Positions 23,801 through 35,900 of a stretch of DNA of 64,000 bases are shown one piece after another. The translations under genes were made by a program, and so were the position numbers. The notes under the pieces were generated by a model. The model was not told where the DNA came from, searched no databases, and worked only from the letters and a program-made list of their open reading frames with translations. Location of the stretch: contig NC_054885.1 in assembly GCF_018320785.1 (NCBI RefSeq), positions 3,298,921 through 3,362,920 of the forward strand, written 5' to 3'. This stretch comes from Cheilinus undulatus. Taxonomy: Eukaryota; Chordata; Actinopteri; Labriformes; Labridae. Each line of letters opens with the position of its first letter. Positions within the stretch are counted from its first letter, which is position 1.

Positions 23801-26437
23801 TCCATTTTTGTCCTCTTTTACCTTATTTTACTATTTGTTAAGCTCAATTTTGCCACTTTAAAACAAATTTTGCCACCTTATACCCCTTTTTCTTCACTTT
23901 TAACCCTGTTTCAACACTTTCTTTGCCTGTTTTGCCACATTCCAGTTAAAGTTTCCTCGGGTAACCCTCTTCTACAAATATTAACCCCTTTTCGCCACTC
24001 TCTTTAGCCACTTTTGCCAAATGTAACCATATTTCACTGTTTGTTATACTCAATTTTGCCACTTTAAAGCAATTATTGGCACTTTTTAATCACATTTCAC
24101 CACTTTTAAACCCTTTCCACCACTTTTTCTGCCTGTTTTTGTCGCATTCCAGCTATTGTTGTCTCTTTTAGCCAAATTCTACCACTACTAACCCCTTTTA
24201 ACCACTCTCTTTATCCAATTTTGCCCATTTAACCACATTTCACTACTTGTTATTCCCATTTTTTGCGGCTTTTAAATCCCTTTTTACCAATCTTTTGTAC
24301 TTTTTTGCCAATTTTAACCACGTTTTACTGTTTGTTATGCTCAGTTTTGCCACTTTAAACCCATTTCGATTCTGTTTAAAGAAAAGGGATTCACATTTTT
24401 TGTAAGGCCATTCACTACAGAGTAAATACTAGTAGATAAATCAGGTATAAAATAAATAAATGTAACATGGATATCACAGCTTAACTTTACGGTGGGCCAC
24501 CACATTGCTGACCCCCATGGCCCCCCATTTGGCTGAAAGATCTCCCCATCTACCCCCTTCAGAGGTGGCCTTGATCGTAGCAGTACATATTCAAGCGTCA
24601 AGACATTAAATGTCACTCTGAGTGGGGTTACAATTGCATGTGAAATGTTTCGTTAGTAGGCGTCGTATAAAGGGGTAAATAGTGAATATGAAAGACGTAA
24701 AATCAAGTCAAAGGAATTAGAATCAGAGAGGCAGTGATAAAAATTCTCAAAACAGAGATAAAAAAGGAATCTACTGAAATAAAGGGATATTTGTGGAGGT
24801 TAAGTTGTGCACATGGTGTTGTTTTGCACTTTTCTATGTTGGTCTTGTAATTAAAAATCTATTATAACTGTCTTATGAAAGAACTGTTCTCAGTCTGCTG
24901 TTGTGGACTGTAAGAGATCTTTACTGTAGCTGTGTAGTGTCCTTGAATACTATGATATACTGTATGTATTATATGGCTATGTGTTTCCTTTCAGCTCCCA
25001 CAGTGGTGGTGGACGTGCTTGAAGATGACGCTCTCATGCAGGAGGAGATTTTCGGCCCCATCCTTCCCATCCTGACCGTGGAGTCCCTGCAGAAAGGCAT
25101 CGATTTGATCAACCGTAAAGAGAGGCCGCTGGCTCTTTATGTGTTCTCTGATGAATCCTCAGTAAGATCACAAACCTGCGCTTACTCTCACATTACAGCT
25201 GAACATGTGTTTTTTTAAAATTTGGCATCACATTGTGCTTTTTTATGCAGATTGTGAACACCGTGCTGGAGAAGACTAAGAGTGGAGGATTCTGCTCCAA
25301 TGACGGGATCGTCCACATGACCCTGCCAACGCTGCCCTTCGGAGGGATTGGTCAGTGACTTTCTGGCTCATTTAACTTCAAACAGCATGCAGCTGCACCA
25401 TGCAGCTGCACCATGCATCGCTTTACAAAAATAAAAGATAATTATTGGCCTGTCATGAATTTGACAGAATATTTCACCCCATCACCTTCTTAGAATTTTC
25501 TGAAAAAGTCCTGCCCTCTCCAAATGCTTTCTCTTGGAGCTTTCCCAGATGAATGTGAAATACACCCATGCAGTGGAGATGTGAAACAGTCTATCTGGTG
25601 TGTCAGGCTAACATTTATTTGTCTAAAAGGAAAAAAAAATACTTAAGTCTGGATATGGAGAAGGTAGGGTGGTTTGAACTCTCCAAACCCCCCTTGGTGC
25701 AGACTTATGTGCATGCAGATCTAACCAGCTGTGTGCTTCTTATAATCACCGCTAACAACTTGCATGCTTGCAAATTTTCCTGAATATTTCCTGCTGCACT
25801 CTAACATCAGCTAGGCGTCTTAAAAAGATTTCTTTGGAAGCAGAAATGGAAAGCTCCAGCAACACTTTATTGGAGCAATGTATTTTGGATTGTGGCCCTC
25901 CACAGGGTCACAGTGAAAAATTTCATTGTTGATGTTCATTCATGAACAAAACTCCTAAAATTTGCAGGATCTTTTAAATGTGTGAAACAAGCTGTTGTCA
26001 GAGAACAGATGCAAATACAGACCACCAAACTTAGAGGTTCTGCAGCAATACAAGAACACCACAGCACTCACTAGAAGTCCATTCATGAATGTGTGTGATT
26101 TCAAAGACATAAAATGCTGCATAAAAGACAAAAATACGGAGAAAAAAACTCTGTGTGGATTTGGCCTTATTTTGCAGACAGATAATGAATTAACTGCAGT
26201 TAATTTTAAAAATAAGTCCATATTTTTATGACTTTATTTCTGTTTCCAGGATCGAGCGGTTGGGGCAGTTACCACGGCCGATGGGGCTTTGAGACGTTCA
26301 GTCACCGGCGGGCATGCATGCTGCGTGGCTGGGCTCTGGAGAGACTGAACAGCCTGCGTTACCCCCCGTACACGGACAATAAGCTCAGCTGGCTGCGCTG
26401 GACCACCTCGCCTAAAAGCAGCTGCTCCATCATGTAA
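17867..26437 (+). CDS. aldh3b1: Class-3 aldehyde dehydrogenase (ALDH3B-like), complete coding sequence
   Basis: Coding exons read as 17867-18028, 19626-19736, 19956-20076, 21651-21736, 21859-21940, 22598-22990, 24995-25161, 25251-25350 and 26250-26437. All are GT-AG and in frame, giving 469 aa, the usual ALDH3B length. The enzyme oxidises medium/long-chain fatty and lipid-peroxidation aldehydes with NAD(P). Catalytic features: GAWNYP (N115), LELGGK (E210), GQSC (C244), EEIFGPI, and PFGGIGSSGWG. These lie one residue from the ALDH3A1 numbering. The C-terminus SSCSIM is a CaaX prenylation box and there is no C-terminal membrane helix, which favours ALDH3B over ALDH3A2. Start: ATG with A at -3, seven bases inside an exon whose acceptor is at 17859, so the 5' UTR is split. 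Which ALDH3 paralogue name applies is not certain. Confidence 0.93.
18268..19294. mobile_element. piggyBac-like non-autonomous element, copy B (diverged)
   Basis: Left end follows TTAA (18264-18267) and reads CCTTGACATCTCCAGTGG, matching CCCTTAGAGCTCCAGTG of copy A. The right end AGATCTAAATGGG is followed by TCAA, a likely decayed TTAA. Internal homology with copy A is clear near 18905-19090 (shared CCAGGTTGTCCTGAAAAAA). Lies in aldh3b1 intron 1. Confidence 0.65.
20378..21150 (+). repeat. (CCAT)n tetranucleotide array, about 770 bp
   Basis: Nearly continuous CCAT units, interrupted by recurring variants AAGTATCTATCTATG at roughly 60-bp intervals in the first half. Because 4 is not divisible by 3, all three frames can stay open, producing artefactual frames of up to 336 codons rich in HPSI. 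Located in aldh3b1 intron 3. Confidence 0.97.
21150..21410 (+). repeat. Interspersed repeat with GGAGGTCAGAGGTCAAA units
   Basis: Two diverged tandem units start with GATTTTGGAGGTCAGAGGTCAA (21185) and AATTTTGAAGGTCAAAGGTA (21331), each followed by a CCTCATG motif. They are attached to the end of the CCAT array. The layout suggests an old tandem or transposon-borne repeat; family not assigned. Confidence 0.45.
22991..24994 (+). other. aldh3b1: aldh3b1 intron 6, mostly repeat
   Basis: The 2.0 kb intron between the catalytic-Cys exon and the next exon is dominated by the pyrimidine-repeat element at about 23284-24600. The last 390 bases show nothing recognisable. Confidence 0.7.
23284..24600 (+). 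mobile_element. hAT-type element relative with TTTTGCCAC repeat interior
   Basis: The left part (TGTTGGATCAGTAGCATTGG, CTAGCATCC, TTATTGGGTT) matches 8682-8770 in the 8480-9696 element. The right part (ATCACAGCTTAACTT ... AGAGGTGGCCTTGAT) matches 31885-31950. The interior of about 900 bp is degenerate CCACTTTTAACCC and TTTTGCCCATTT units. Terminal repeats and target duplications were not resolved, so the borders are approximate. Confidence 0.6.
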
Positions 26438-26990
26438 AGACCGGCAGGATGAGTGTATGAGTGAGGAAAAACTTTTTTATACTGAATGAAAAGGTTTAAT
26501 GTTTGAGAAAGTGATATTAGAATAGGGTAAATCTTCTCTTTTTAAATCTGTGGGTAAGTTTACTTTAACATGCAGGGTGCTTGTGCAATGTTTCTCACCT
26601 TTCTGCACTTTCAAGTCTTTGACACTGTATTTATCTCACTGCCTAAACTCATAACTCTAAACTGTCTGTTGTTTTTACCAACTCCCTTTCCTTGTTTTCC
26701 TTGTTCCGTTCTTTTTAGACCTCACTTTGAGTATCTGCTCTTTTTGCACACTGTTACATGATTTTAAAAACATTTAAACTAAGCTATCTTAACATTAGGG
26801 ATATGCATGCCTGCCTATTTTTTTATCATAATGCACAGAAGTCTTTACACAGTGAGGAAGGTAGTTTTCTTTACATGTATTTTTATTGTCTTGTCAGTGG
26901 GTGAGGAGAAAGTTTCGGTGTGCTTTTGCCTTGTTTTTCATATCATATTCATGTAATAATGTAAATAAATTTGATTTGAACCATTAAAAC
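26438..26990 (+). other. aldh3b1: aldh3b1 3' UTR with polyadenylation signal
   Basis: Repeat-free AT-rich sequence from the TAA stop to AATAAA at 26964-26969, about 530 bases. Confidence 0.7.
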
Positions 26991-27124
26991 ATATTTTTAC
27001 TGATGTGACCAAAGTTTGGTTTCTTCTTTATGTATGATTATAATTTTATGCACACGAGTTAGCATCTGACTTTTGTGAACAACAGAAAGGTTTTTGCTCT
27101 TCAGGGTTTCTGTAATATGAGAGT

Positions 27125-28540
27125 ATATAAGACAGCCTCTAGAGGGCGCTTTTTCAGGTTTCATCCACTTTGAAGGCACCTAAAAGGGCACGTTGTCAGA
27201 ACCCTGGAGGGCACTTGGTCATATTTTTGTCCATGAGCCCCCTAGAGGTCACTTTATCACATTTTTCCACCATGAAAGCTACAGAGAGGGCACTTAATCA
27301 CGCCTGTCACTTAAGAGGGCTCTATATTACATTTTGTCTGCTTAGGAGGCACCTAGTGGGTTCTTTATCATGTTTTTCCACTTACAGTGTAACAAAGAGG
27401 GCACTTCATGTTTCACCCACTGGGAGGGCACCTAAGAGGGCACTTTACCATGTTTTGTCTGCTATGAAGGCAAATTGTAGGGCAAGTTTCATGTTTTGTC
27501 CACTAAAAGGGGAATTTATCATGTTTGTCCTCATAAAATACACCAAAGAGGAAACTTTATCACGTTTTATCCACTGAGAGGGTACATTATAGAGCACCTA
27601 ATTACAGGTTGTCAACTAAGGGGGCACTTTATCATGCTCTGTCCACTTTGAGGGCCCCCAGTCATGTGTTGTCAACTAAAAGTGCATCAAAGAGAGAACT
27701 TAATCATGTTCGGCCTGCTTAGAGGGCACACTATAGGGCACCTAAACATGTTTTGTCCACTTAGAGAGAACCAAACAGGGCACTTTATCATGTTTCGTTC
27801 ACAAAAAGGACACCAAAAAGGACACTTTATCATGCGTTGCCCACTTAGAGGGCACCAAAGAGAGAGCTTTATCATGTTTTTGTCCATTAAGAGGGTACTT
27901 TATCATGTTTTGTCCACCAAGAAGGCACCTTATCTGTTTTTAACTAGGATGGCACTTTATCATGTTTTGCCCACTGAGAAGGCACCTTATCATCTGTTTT
28001 TAACTAAGGCACCACTTTATCATGTTTTACCCAGAGAGGGCACCTTATCTGTTATTAACTAAGGTGGCACTTTATCATGTTTTGCCCAATAAGAAGGCAC
28101 CTTATCATCTGTTTTTAACTAGGATGGCACTCTTATCATTGCCCAGTGAGAAGGCACCTTATCATCTGTTTTTAACTAAGGTGGCACTTTATCATGTTTT
28201 GCCCAGTGAGAAGGCACCTTATCATCTGTTTTTAACTAAGATGGCACTTTATCATGTTTTGCCCAGTGAGAAGGCACCTTATCATCTGTTTTTAACTAAG
28301 ATGGCACTTTATCATGTTTTGTCTACTGAGGGGGTCCCCATTCATGTGTTGTCAACTAAAAGGGCACGTGCTAAAGTGCCCTCGAGAGCCAAAATGCGTG
28401 CTAAAGTGCCCTCTTGGTAGGCAAAACACACTAAACTGCCCTCTTGTGTGGAAAACAACACACTAAACTGCTCCCTTGGCTGGTTAAAACATGATAAACT
28501 GCCCACTTGGGTGGCAAAATCGCATGCTTAAGCACCCTCC
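27125..28540 (+). repeat. Minisatellite array with GAGGGCACTTTATCATGTTT units
   Basis: Degenerate units of roughly 25-60 bp built on GAGGGCAC(C/T)..., TTTATCATGTTTTG(T/C)CCAC. The array is most regular as three 60-bp copies at 28141-28320; the second and third are identical to each other and differ from the first by one base. From about 28365 to 28540 the units run in the opposite orientation (GTGCTAAAGTGCCCTC...GGCAAAACAC). Open frames across it are a by-product of 60 being a multiple of three. Confidence 0.9.
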
Positions 28541-28811
28541 TCATTGGCAAAACACAACTGACACTAACCTCCAGAAGACCATTAGGACCAAGAAATACCA
28601 TGAAACATTACTGTTGCAATGACTTATGTTGGGCCCTTTTTTAATCTATATTGAGCCAGAACTATATATAACAGCACCAGTTTGGATTATCTGGTGCTAA
28701 TATGGTGTTAAAATGCACTGTAATACAGGAAATGGCATCTACTTCATTGAAAATGTTTTTCATGTTTTTTTCTTTTCGCCCCTGCCCTTGAAAAAGTCTG
28801 CACGCCACTGG
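28541..28811. mobile_element. Non-minisatellite interruption, possible transposon end
   Basis: Separates the two parts of the minisatellite. Its right edge reads GTCTGCACGCCACTGGT, whose reverse complement (ACCAGTGGCGTGCAGAC) resembles hAT-type termini. No left partner was found. Confidence 0.3.
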
Positions 28812-29080
28812 TAAAGAGGGAACTTCATCATGTTTTGCCAGCTTAGAGGGCACGCTATCGGGCACCTAAACATGTTGTTTCCAGTTAGAGGGCACATTGT
28901 CATGATTTGTCCACTGAGAGATCATAAAAGGACACTGAAGAAGCACCAAAGAGAGTACTTGTCTCTCCATTAAAAACACCCAAAACACGTCTTTTCATTG
29001 TGTCTGCTCACTGAGAGGGTACCAAACAGGGCACTTTATCCCATTTTGTCCACTTAGAGGGCTTTATAAGGCACTCATTG
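28812..29080 (+). repeat. Minisatellite array, second block
   Basis: Resumes the forward GAGGGCAC / CATGTTTTGCC units (for example CATCATGTTTTGCCAGC at 28827 and GTCCACTTAGAGGGC at 29048), more diverged than the first block. Confidence 0.8.
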
Positions 29081-29399
29081 TATTCTCATCTAATATTGTA
29101 CATCAAAATACTTCACTGACCCCTTAATAAAATGCATTCAAGCTTATTTCTGCTTCTCCTTTAGGCTAGTTTTGTTTTCCCCGTGAAAAAATGTCTTCAC
29201 AACAATGGAATATTTTAGCCATAATACAAATAAATGTGAAATTTACTTTAAAAAACAGGTTTTCTTCATGAGAAGCAGGTTTAAAATGTGATTGAGCTGC
29301 TTTGTTTTATGAGTGGTAAATAATCCTCACATTACACAAGAGACAAAGACATCGACTAATCAATAAACAATGTTTAGAGTATTTTGCCTGTGATATGAT

Positions 29400-29937
29400 T
29401 ATGAATCTAACATCCGGGTCCTTCACAGAGCTGTGAAAGCTGTTGCTTCCATAGTGACCTCAGACGGTAAAACAGGACTTTTATTTTGGTAGTCTCCACC
29501 GGATGTTCCGTGTTTTGGCAGTTAGCTTGACTAGAAATCAGATCCTGAAGTTGCGTTACGTGAATGGAGTAGTGTGGACGGTCTTGTTAAAATCTAATAT
29601 TTTGACACCGAATTCCGTTAAACCGATAACAACCGGTCCGTTTCTTCCTTCGTTAACCGTTGAAAGGAGGAGGAGGTGTTTCGGCTGACGACTTCTCACT
29701 TTTGTGACGAGCAGAGGGGAAAAAAACACTGAAGCTAACGATAAGTAGCCACCATGTCGTGGGAAGAAATGCCTTGTTTGGCCTCGCCTCTGTGCTCGCT
29801 GGTTCCCCGTCTCCGTGCTCTCTGATCCGGACTAAACCAGCACAGGTAACTTCCCCTTCAGCTGTCAACGCAGGTAACCCTTCGCCTCATTAATTAGTCA
29901 GCGTTACCGCGGTTATCCAGCTTCGTAGCTCCGAGCC
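29400..29937 (+). promoter_or_regulatory. ube2z: ube2z promoter / 5' UTR region
   Basis: CpG frequency rises from about 29400 (ACATCCGGGTCC) through exon 1, as in vertebrate CpG-island promoters. There is no TATA box at an obvious position. The start codon is in strong context (GAGCCATGG). Transcription start not determined. Confidence 0.6.
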
Positions 29938-32900
29938 ATGGCGGACAGCTTCGGGGACAAGTCCAGCGGCGGTGCCCTTGGTTTAGGCGTCACTGGACAG
30001 GGCGGTGGGGCTTCACTGCTGCCGACTTTGGCCAACTCTCTCCCGGGGGGACACTCAGCAGCTCCCGGGGCTCACACCAACTCTAACCCGGCCTCCCCTC
30101 CTCTCGCCGCGGCCGCGCACAGTGGCCTAACCGCCGTGGTGGCTCCGATTTCCGCTGTCACCGCCACTACAGCCGGCTTCGGGGGCACTTTCACCCCCGG
30201 GTCTTCACCACCAGCCGTGGCCGTGTCACCCACCGTGCACTCATCGGCACCCATACCCGGGGTGGGGTTAGGGGTCGCCGGGGTGGCTGGGGTGGCAGGA
30301 GCGGGCCTCCTGTCCCAAATCCACGCCACCTCCTGGGACCCGACCCTGAGCACGGACTGGGACAACGAGAAGGCTTCCCAGCAGTGCATCCTGAGGATAA
30401 AGAGGTAGGAAACACGGATGTAGAGCCAGTTTCAGACTTTATCTGGGGTTTTTATTTCTTATTTAAGGGTTTTAGGCCCTGAAAACACGAAGACTGTTGA
30501 AATCGAAAGTGATTTCAACAAGTTTCCTCATTTACTGGAAACCAATAAAGACGAAACTGAGAGGGAAGTCTGGCAGGAACAGGAACTCTCACAAAACCAA
30601 GTTCAACATGTGGTTATGGCAGGAAAAGTACGGGTTTTCTGTTTCTTATGGAGCAAATACACTGCCAGTAAGGAAATTTAGTGTGTTTGGGATCTTACAT
30701 GAGGCAAAGTCAGCGAAAGATTTCCAAAATATTTTAAAAATTGCAAATAAAACTGAAATATATACAAGTCTGAAGAGTGGAGTTTTTTAAAAAAGTGCCA
30801 CAACTTCAATATTTATGAACTCAGATTGCTAAAATGTCACATTCTTCAATAATTATTAAGTATTTTTCTAGTGTCAGTGTTTAGATGGTACATCTCCTAT
30901 ATCATTGGTTCTCAACCTTGGGGTCAGGACCCCCTTTGGGGTCGTGAAACACTTAGATGGGGTCACCAGGTGCCTTAAAAAACGAAGAATACTTTTTAAA
31001 TGATTTTTTTCCCAACCAAATTTCGTTAGAATTTTTTTTAACTCTTTTTAAAATCAATTTCTGCACAATTTGGAACCATTTTTGCCTCTCTTACCCATTT
31101 TGCCACTTTCACTTTACACCAATTTTGCCACATTTTAACTAATTTTCATTACTCTTCCCCACAAGTTATTGTTAATTTTTTTTTTTTTTTTTCAAGAATT
31201 ATTTTTAGGCCTTTTCATGCCTTTATTTGATAGAGGAAGGACAGTGGATAGACAGTAATTGTTAATTTTAACACACTTTTTCAACTCTAAACCCATTTTT
31301 GTCCATTTTAAACCCTTTTCCACTGCTTTGTTTCTGCCTGTTTTTGCCACGTCTGTTGTTGTCTCAGTTGACCCATTATTGATGCTATCAACCATTTTTG
31401 TCACTTTTTACAACCATTTCTACCTGCTTAACCCATTTCTGCAAATTTCTGCCTATCTTTCTGCCTCAGTCAGCCCGTTTTTGCCGGTTCAAACCGATTT
31501 TCCCACTTCTAAATTCCATTTCATTAAGTTATCCACCCATTTATGCCACTTTTGACCTATTTCTGCCACTTTTTCGTCCCCTTTTACCCCTTCTTTTGAC
31601 CATTTTTGAAAACCAATTTTTCGCCATTATTTGCTTATTTTCTTGCCACTTTTATCTAATCCTTGCCATTTCTAACCCATTTCTGCTACTTTTAAAATTC
31701 CATTTCACCACCTTTTCAACACCCTTTTGTTGCCATTTTAACCAATTTTAATTCTGTTTTTAAGAAAAGGGATTTCCATTTGTAAAATGGCCATATACTG
31801 CGGCACAAATGAATAATAACAACAGATATTTGTTTCTTTGATAAGAGTGGTTATTGTTCATGTGAAATATTAAATATGGTCATCACAGCTTAACTTCAAC
31901 TGGACCATGGTTTTGTTACCCTTTTGCTGACTTTGCCCCCGCCCCAAAGGTGGCCTCGTCTGCACATAATTATTCGTGCAGAGCTGTTGAATCACCTTCA
32001 GGTACAGTTCTGGCCCCCTTATTTTGGGGGTTGCGGGCTGAAAAGGTTGAGAACCCTGTCCTATAGGACTAGGGCTGGGCAATTAATCGAAAACTAGATT
32101 AAATTGCAATCTGACCTGCTGCAATTTTCAAATCGCTAAAGGTGCAATATTTCTCTGACCTTAAATTTGTATCAAAATACCAGTTTTAAACTTTTTTTGC
32201 AGCAGGGATATTATACATGACATATGCAATCATTCAGGCGCATTTTTTAAATAGTCTACATAAAATCCTACCTTTTTCATTTTTGTACTCTTTTCTTATT
32301 ATATGAGTATGGCAAAAACCCTTCAATGCAATAATTCATATCCAATTTGTGATACGAGTCAAAAACATCAGAATTAGTCACTTTTAAAGAATTGTTCAGC
32401 CATTGTTTAGGAATAAAAGAAAGTGAAGGAATAATCACATATCAAATCGAAATTGCAATAGTCGGGGAAAAAAAAGCAACTAGATTTTATTCCAAAATCG
32501 TTCAGCCCTACTTAAAATTTTTGTCAATTTTTTTCCAGAATAGTTTGCAAAATTCCTACTTTCCTTAAATTTGCATATGTCTTATTTTGTATAAATCAGT
32601 ATTCCATTCAACACAGAGTTCAAATCATATTTTCAATGAGTCTAAATAATTGCAATTTGTTCAGCCATAGTATAATCTACCAAATATTGTGTTTTTATAG
32701 TATATAATGATTTATTTGTTTTTTACAAAATACATAAGATGATGAAGTTAAAAAAAATAACAGCATGGTAAATTGCAGTCACAATAGTGGGGAGATATAT
32801 TGCAATTTGATAATTTTCCCAGATCCATAACTAGGACTGGGTGATACTGTAAAACAAGAGATGGAAAGTAACTGATTACATTTACTCTGATTACTGCAAT

Positions 32901-35900
32901 TGGGTTGTGTTTTGGACTACTTGTACATTTTGAGTATGTTTTGAAATAAAGCGGGGTGATTAATTGCAAATTAGATTAAATTAGCCTATAGCTTGCCGCA
33001 ATTTTCAAGTCACAGAAGTTGCAGTATTTCTTTAATTTAAAATGTGTCAAAATACCAGTTTAATGCAGACATTTTATGCACATTATGCAAACATTCAAGT
33101 GTCATTTTTTGGTTTACCAAAATCCTCCTTTTTGTGTTTTATCTATGTTTTTCTTAATCAAGATGAGTGACATAAAAATGGTAATGCCCTCAAACAAAGC
33201 ACATGACATCACATATGCAATACGGGCAAAAATAGTTAGCTTATTCTATCTAAAACCGATGAAGCCTAGCGTTTACGAACTTCACGGAAGTCACACCTCA
33301 GCTGAGATCAGCTGGTAGCAGCTTCACCTCCTCCACCCCAGCCGCCTCCTTTATAGCTTAAAGCTTGTTGCACCCCCATCATTCAGCCCTATTTTGAAAC
33401 CAGTACTTTTAATTAAGTCCGTTTTAACCAGAGTCACTACTTTTACTTGAGTACAACAGCCAAATACTTTTTTTTCCACCTCTGTAGACTAAATGGTAGC
33501 ACAGGGATTTTCAAACGTTTTTTGTCCAAGGCACACCTGAGATCACGCCAGAATCTCAAGGCACACAGTCTCCATATCCATGCAAAATCACCTCTTTAAA
33601 TGTTCTTACAGTATCTTTAGTTGATTGTATAATTGTAGCAAGAATTCAAGGTTGTTCAAATCCCCAACGCTACACCATTTGGGGAAAACAGAATTACACA
33701 AATGTATATTTTTGCAGCATACTTTTCAGCCATATCAGCCTTATTCACAATTCGTGTGTAAAGAAATATACTATAGCAAATCCAAAACTTTTTTGCTTAT
33801 TACAAGTCATTTTTACACCAAACTCATACAGTAAGAAAATCCAAAAAATACTACAGAAAATGCTAGTTTTCTTAGAGGTGGCCCCTTTTTTTGATACTTG
33901 CATAGTCATTGTAATCCTGCATGGTTGCACAAATTTCCAAGCCACACCATTTGAGAACCACTGCAGTAGCACACAGTGAGAGAAGGATCCCACATAATAT
34001 TATCGCAGTGTGATTCTAAGTGAAAAACCTGGTTGTACATCAATATTCTCATAGAGGCAAAGGGAACGTCCACATTGTACTGCACAACTCCCCGGTAGCT
34101 CCTAAGGCTGGGCAGTTAATCTCAGTTTAGATTAAACTGCAATCTGACCTACTGCAGTTTTCAAAATGCAGAAGATGCAATATTTCTTTGACCTGACGTG
34201 TGTCAACGAGAAATCCAAAATGCACTAGAGATGTTTTGCTCTACACTGCTGACACTAATGCTTTTTTCCAGAATAGTTTGCAAAAAAATTGTACTTTCCT
34301 TATTTTAGTAAAGGTTTCACAACAGACATTTCCACCGGTTAAGTAAACATAAAATTTCAGTCCTTTAAATGCAGTTTTAAACATAATGAATCAGGATGAA
34401 CAAAGGAAAATTCAGTCTGTTCTAACAGGCAGAAACTCTACAAACTCATATTTAGCTGACATTTATGTTGCTGATATCATGGCGATAATTTTGTAGTGTA
34501 ACTTGAAAAAAACAGGAAATTTAAATCTTGCAATTATAAAGTGATTGATTTGGATAGGGATGTTTAATCGGCATGATATTGATATTGATATATGATATCA
34601 GTGTCAGCAGGGGTATTTTGGCTGTATGCAGCAGTGTCAGTGATCTGTCTGCAGGAATGGATGGCCATTATCTGATACGCCAATATTTACAAAGTCATTT
34701 CAGCCAACACTGGCGTACACACCCTTTTTATTGTAAAGAACGCCATGTGTCTCTTGTGCAAATAGAGGCTGAGTCGAGCAGAGCTGAGACAGGAAGTAGA
34801 CAGTCTGGCAGTGGTTTAATGTTTGGAGCTTCATTGAAAATGTTCAGGGCTTTTTTGAGAATGTGGAGCTACAGGTGACCACCTTTACCTGATGGTACAG
34901 TTGTACGTTTAGCTGATATTTAAGCTGATGTATGATTTATACTGCCAATGGGCATGGCAGATGTATCGGCTGTAAATATCAGTAGAAATGTTCATATCTG
35001 CTGATTCTGACATCATAGGATAATGTTAGCATCCCTGTTGTGTTCTTTACAATAATAAATGTGTACCTAAGGAACCTAAATGTACTTATTTTTATCCCAG
35101 ATGTGTTGTAAATGAGGAAAAAATGTGAGGTGCAGAACTGATTTTCAGTGTTGGAGTAAAGATATGAAGTGTGATAATTTAACATATTCCAATGCATTCA
35201 TATTAGCTTAACCTTTAGCTTTAGCTATTTGCAACCAAAATAAAGAGGGCTGCATCAGTTCAACATCAGAATGAGATGATGCCACTTACCTGTTGTGCCT
35301 ACTCATTTTAATGCAGGTATCTGGTTCATCTAACACCTGAATAGGGCTGAATGACTTGCAAAAATAATCTAATTGTAAATTTTTCCCCCAGTATTGCAAT
35401 TGCAGTTTGTTATGTGATTATTATTAGGTAGGGCTGGGTATTGTCACTGATTTCCTGAATCGATTCAATTTTGATTCACATGGTCCTGATTCAATTTAAT
35501 TCAATTCAATATCGATTCATTGAGGGATATTTCAGCTACAGTACCTGTTTTGCTTGAATATGGAAGGGGGTCTTAGAGAACTAACGGCAGAAATTATACT
35601 TTCCTTCTAACTAGGCACACTAGTTAAAATATTAAAGTTCATACTAAAAACTGACCCCAAACTTGTTTCTGAAAATACTTTTTATTGACCAGCACATTTG
35701 ATCAATCAACATAATGAAGTGCAACATACACTTAACAGTCAGTATTAAAAGATCGATCTTTGATGCCCTATTATTGCCCTATTATTAGGTTCTTCATCTT
35801 GTGTATTTCTCATCAAATTCAAGCAATAAATCGTTCTAAATTACAACCTACATTTAGTCAGGAACACTCTTGTCATACATTTAACCATTTTCTGCTCTAC

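Noticed and set aside
28141..28320. CRISPR-like regular array
   Set aside because: Units are head-to-tail 60-bp copies without unique spacers, in a vertebrate genome; it is a minisatellite.
27170..28420. Open frames with 20-residue repeats (ALYHVLPSEKAPYHLFLTKM)
   Set aside because: By-product of a 60-bp minisatellite whose length is a multiple of three; the array inverts and has no start or splice context.
30072..30415. Antisense frames of 74 and 105 codons opposite ube2z exon 1
   Set aside because: GC-rich shadow of a real coding exon; no independent evidence.
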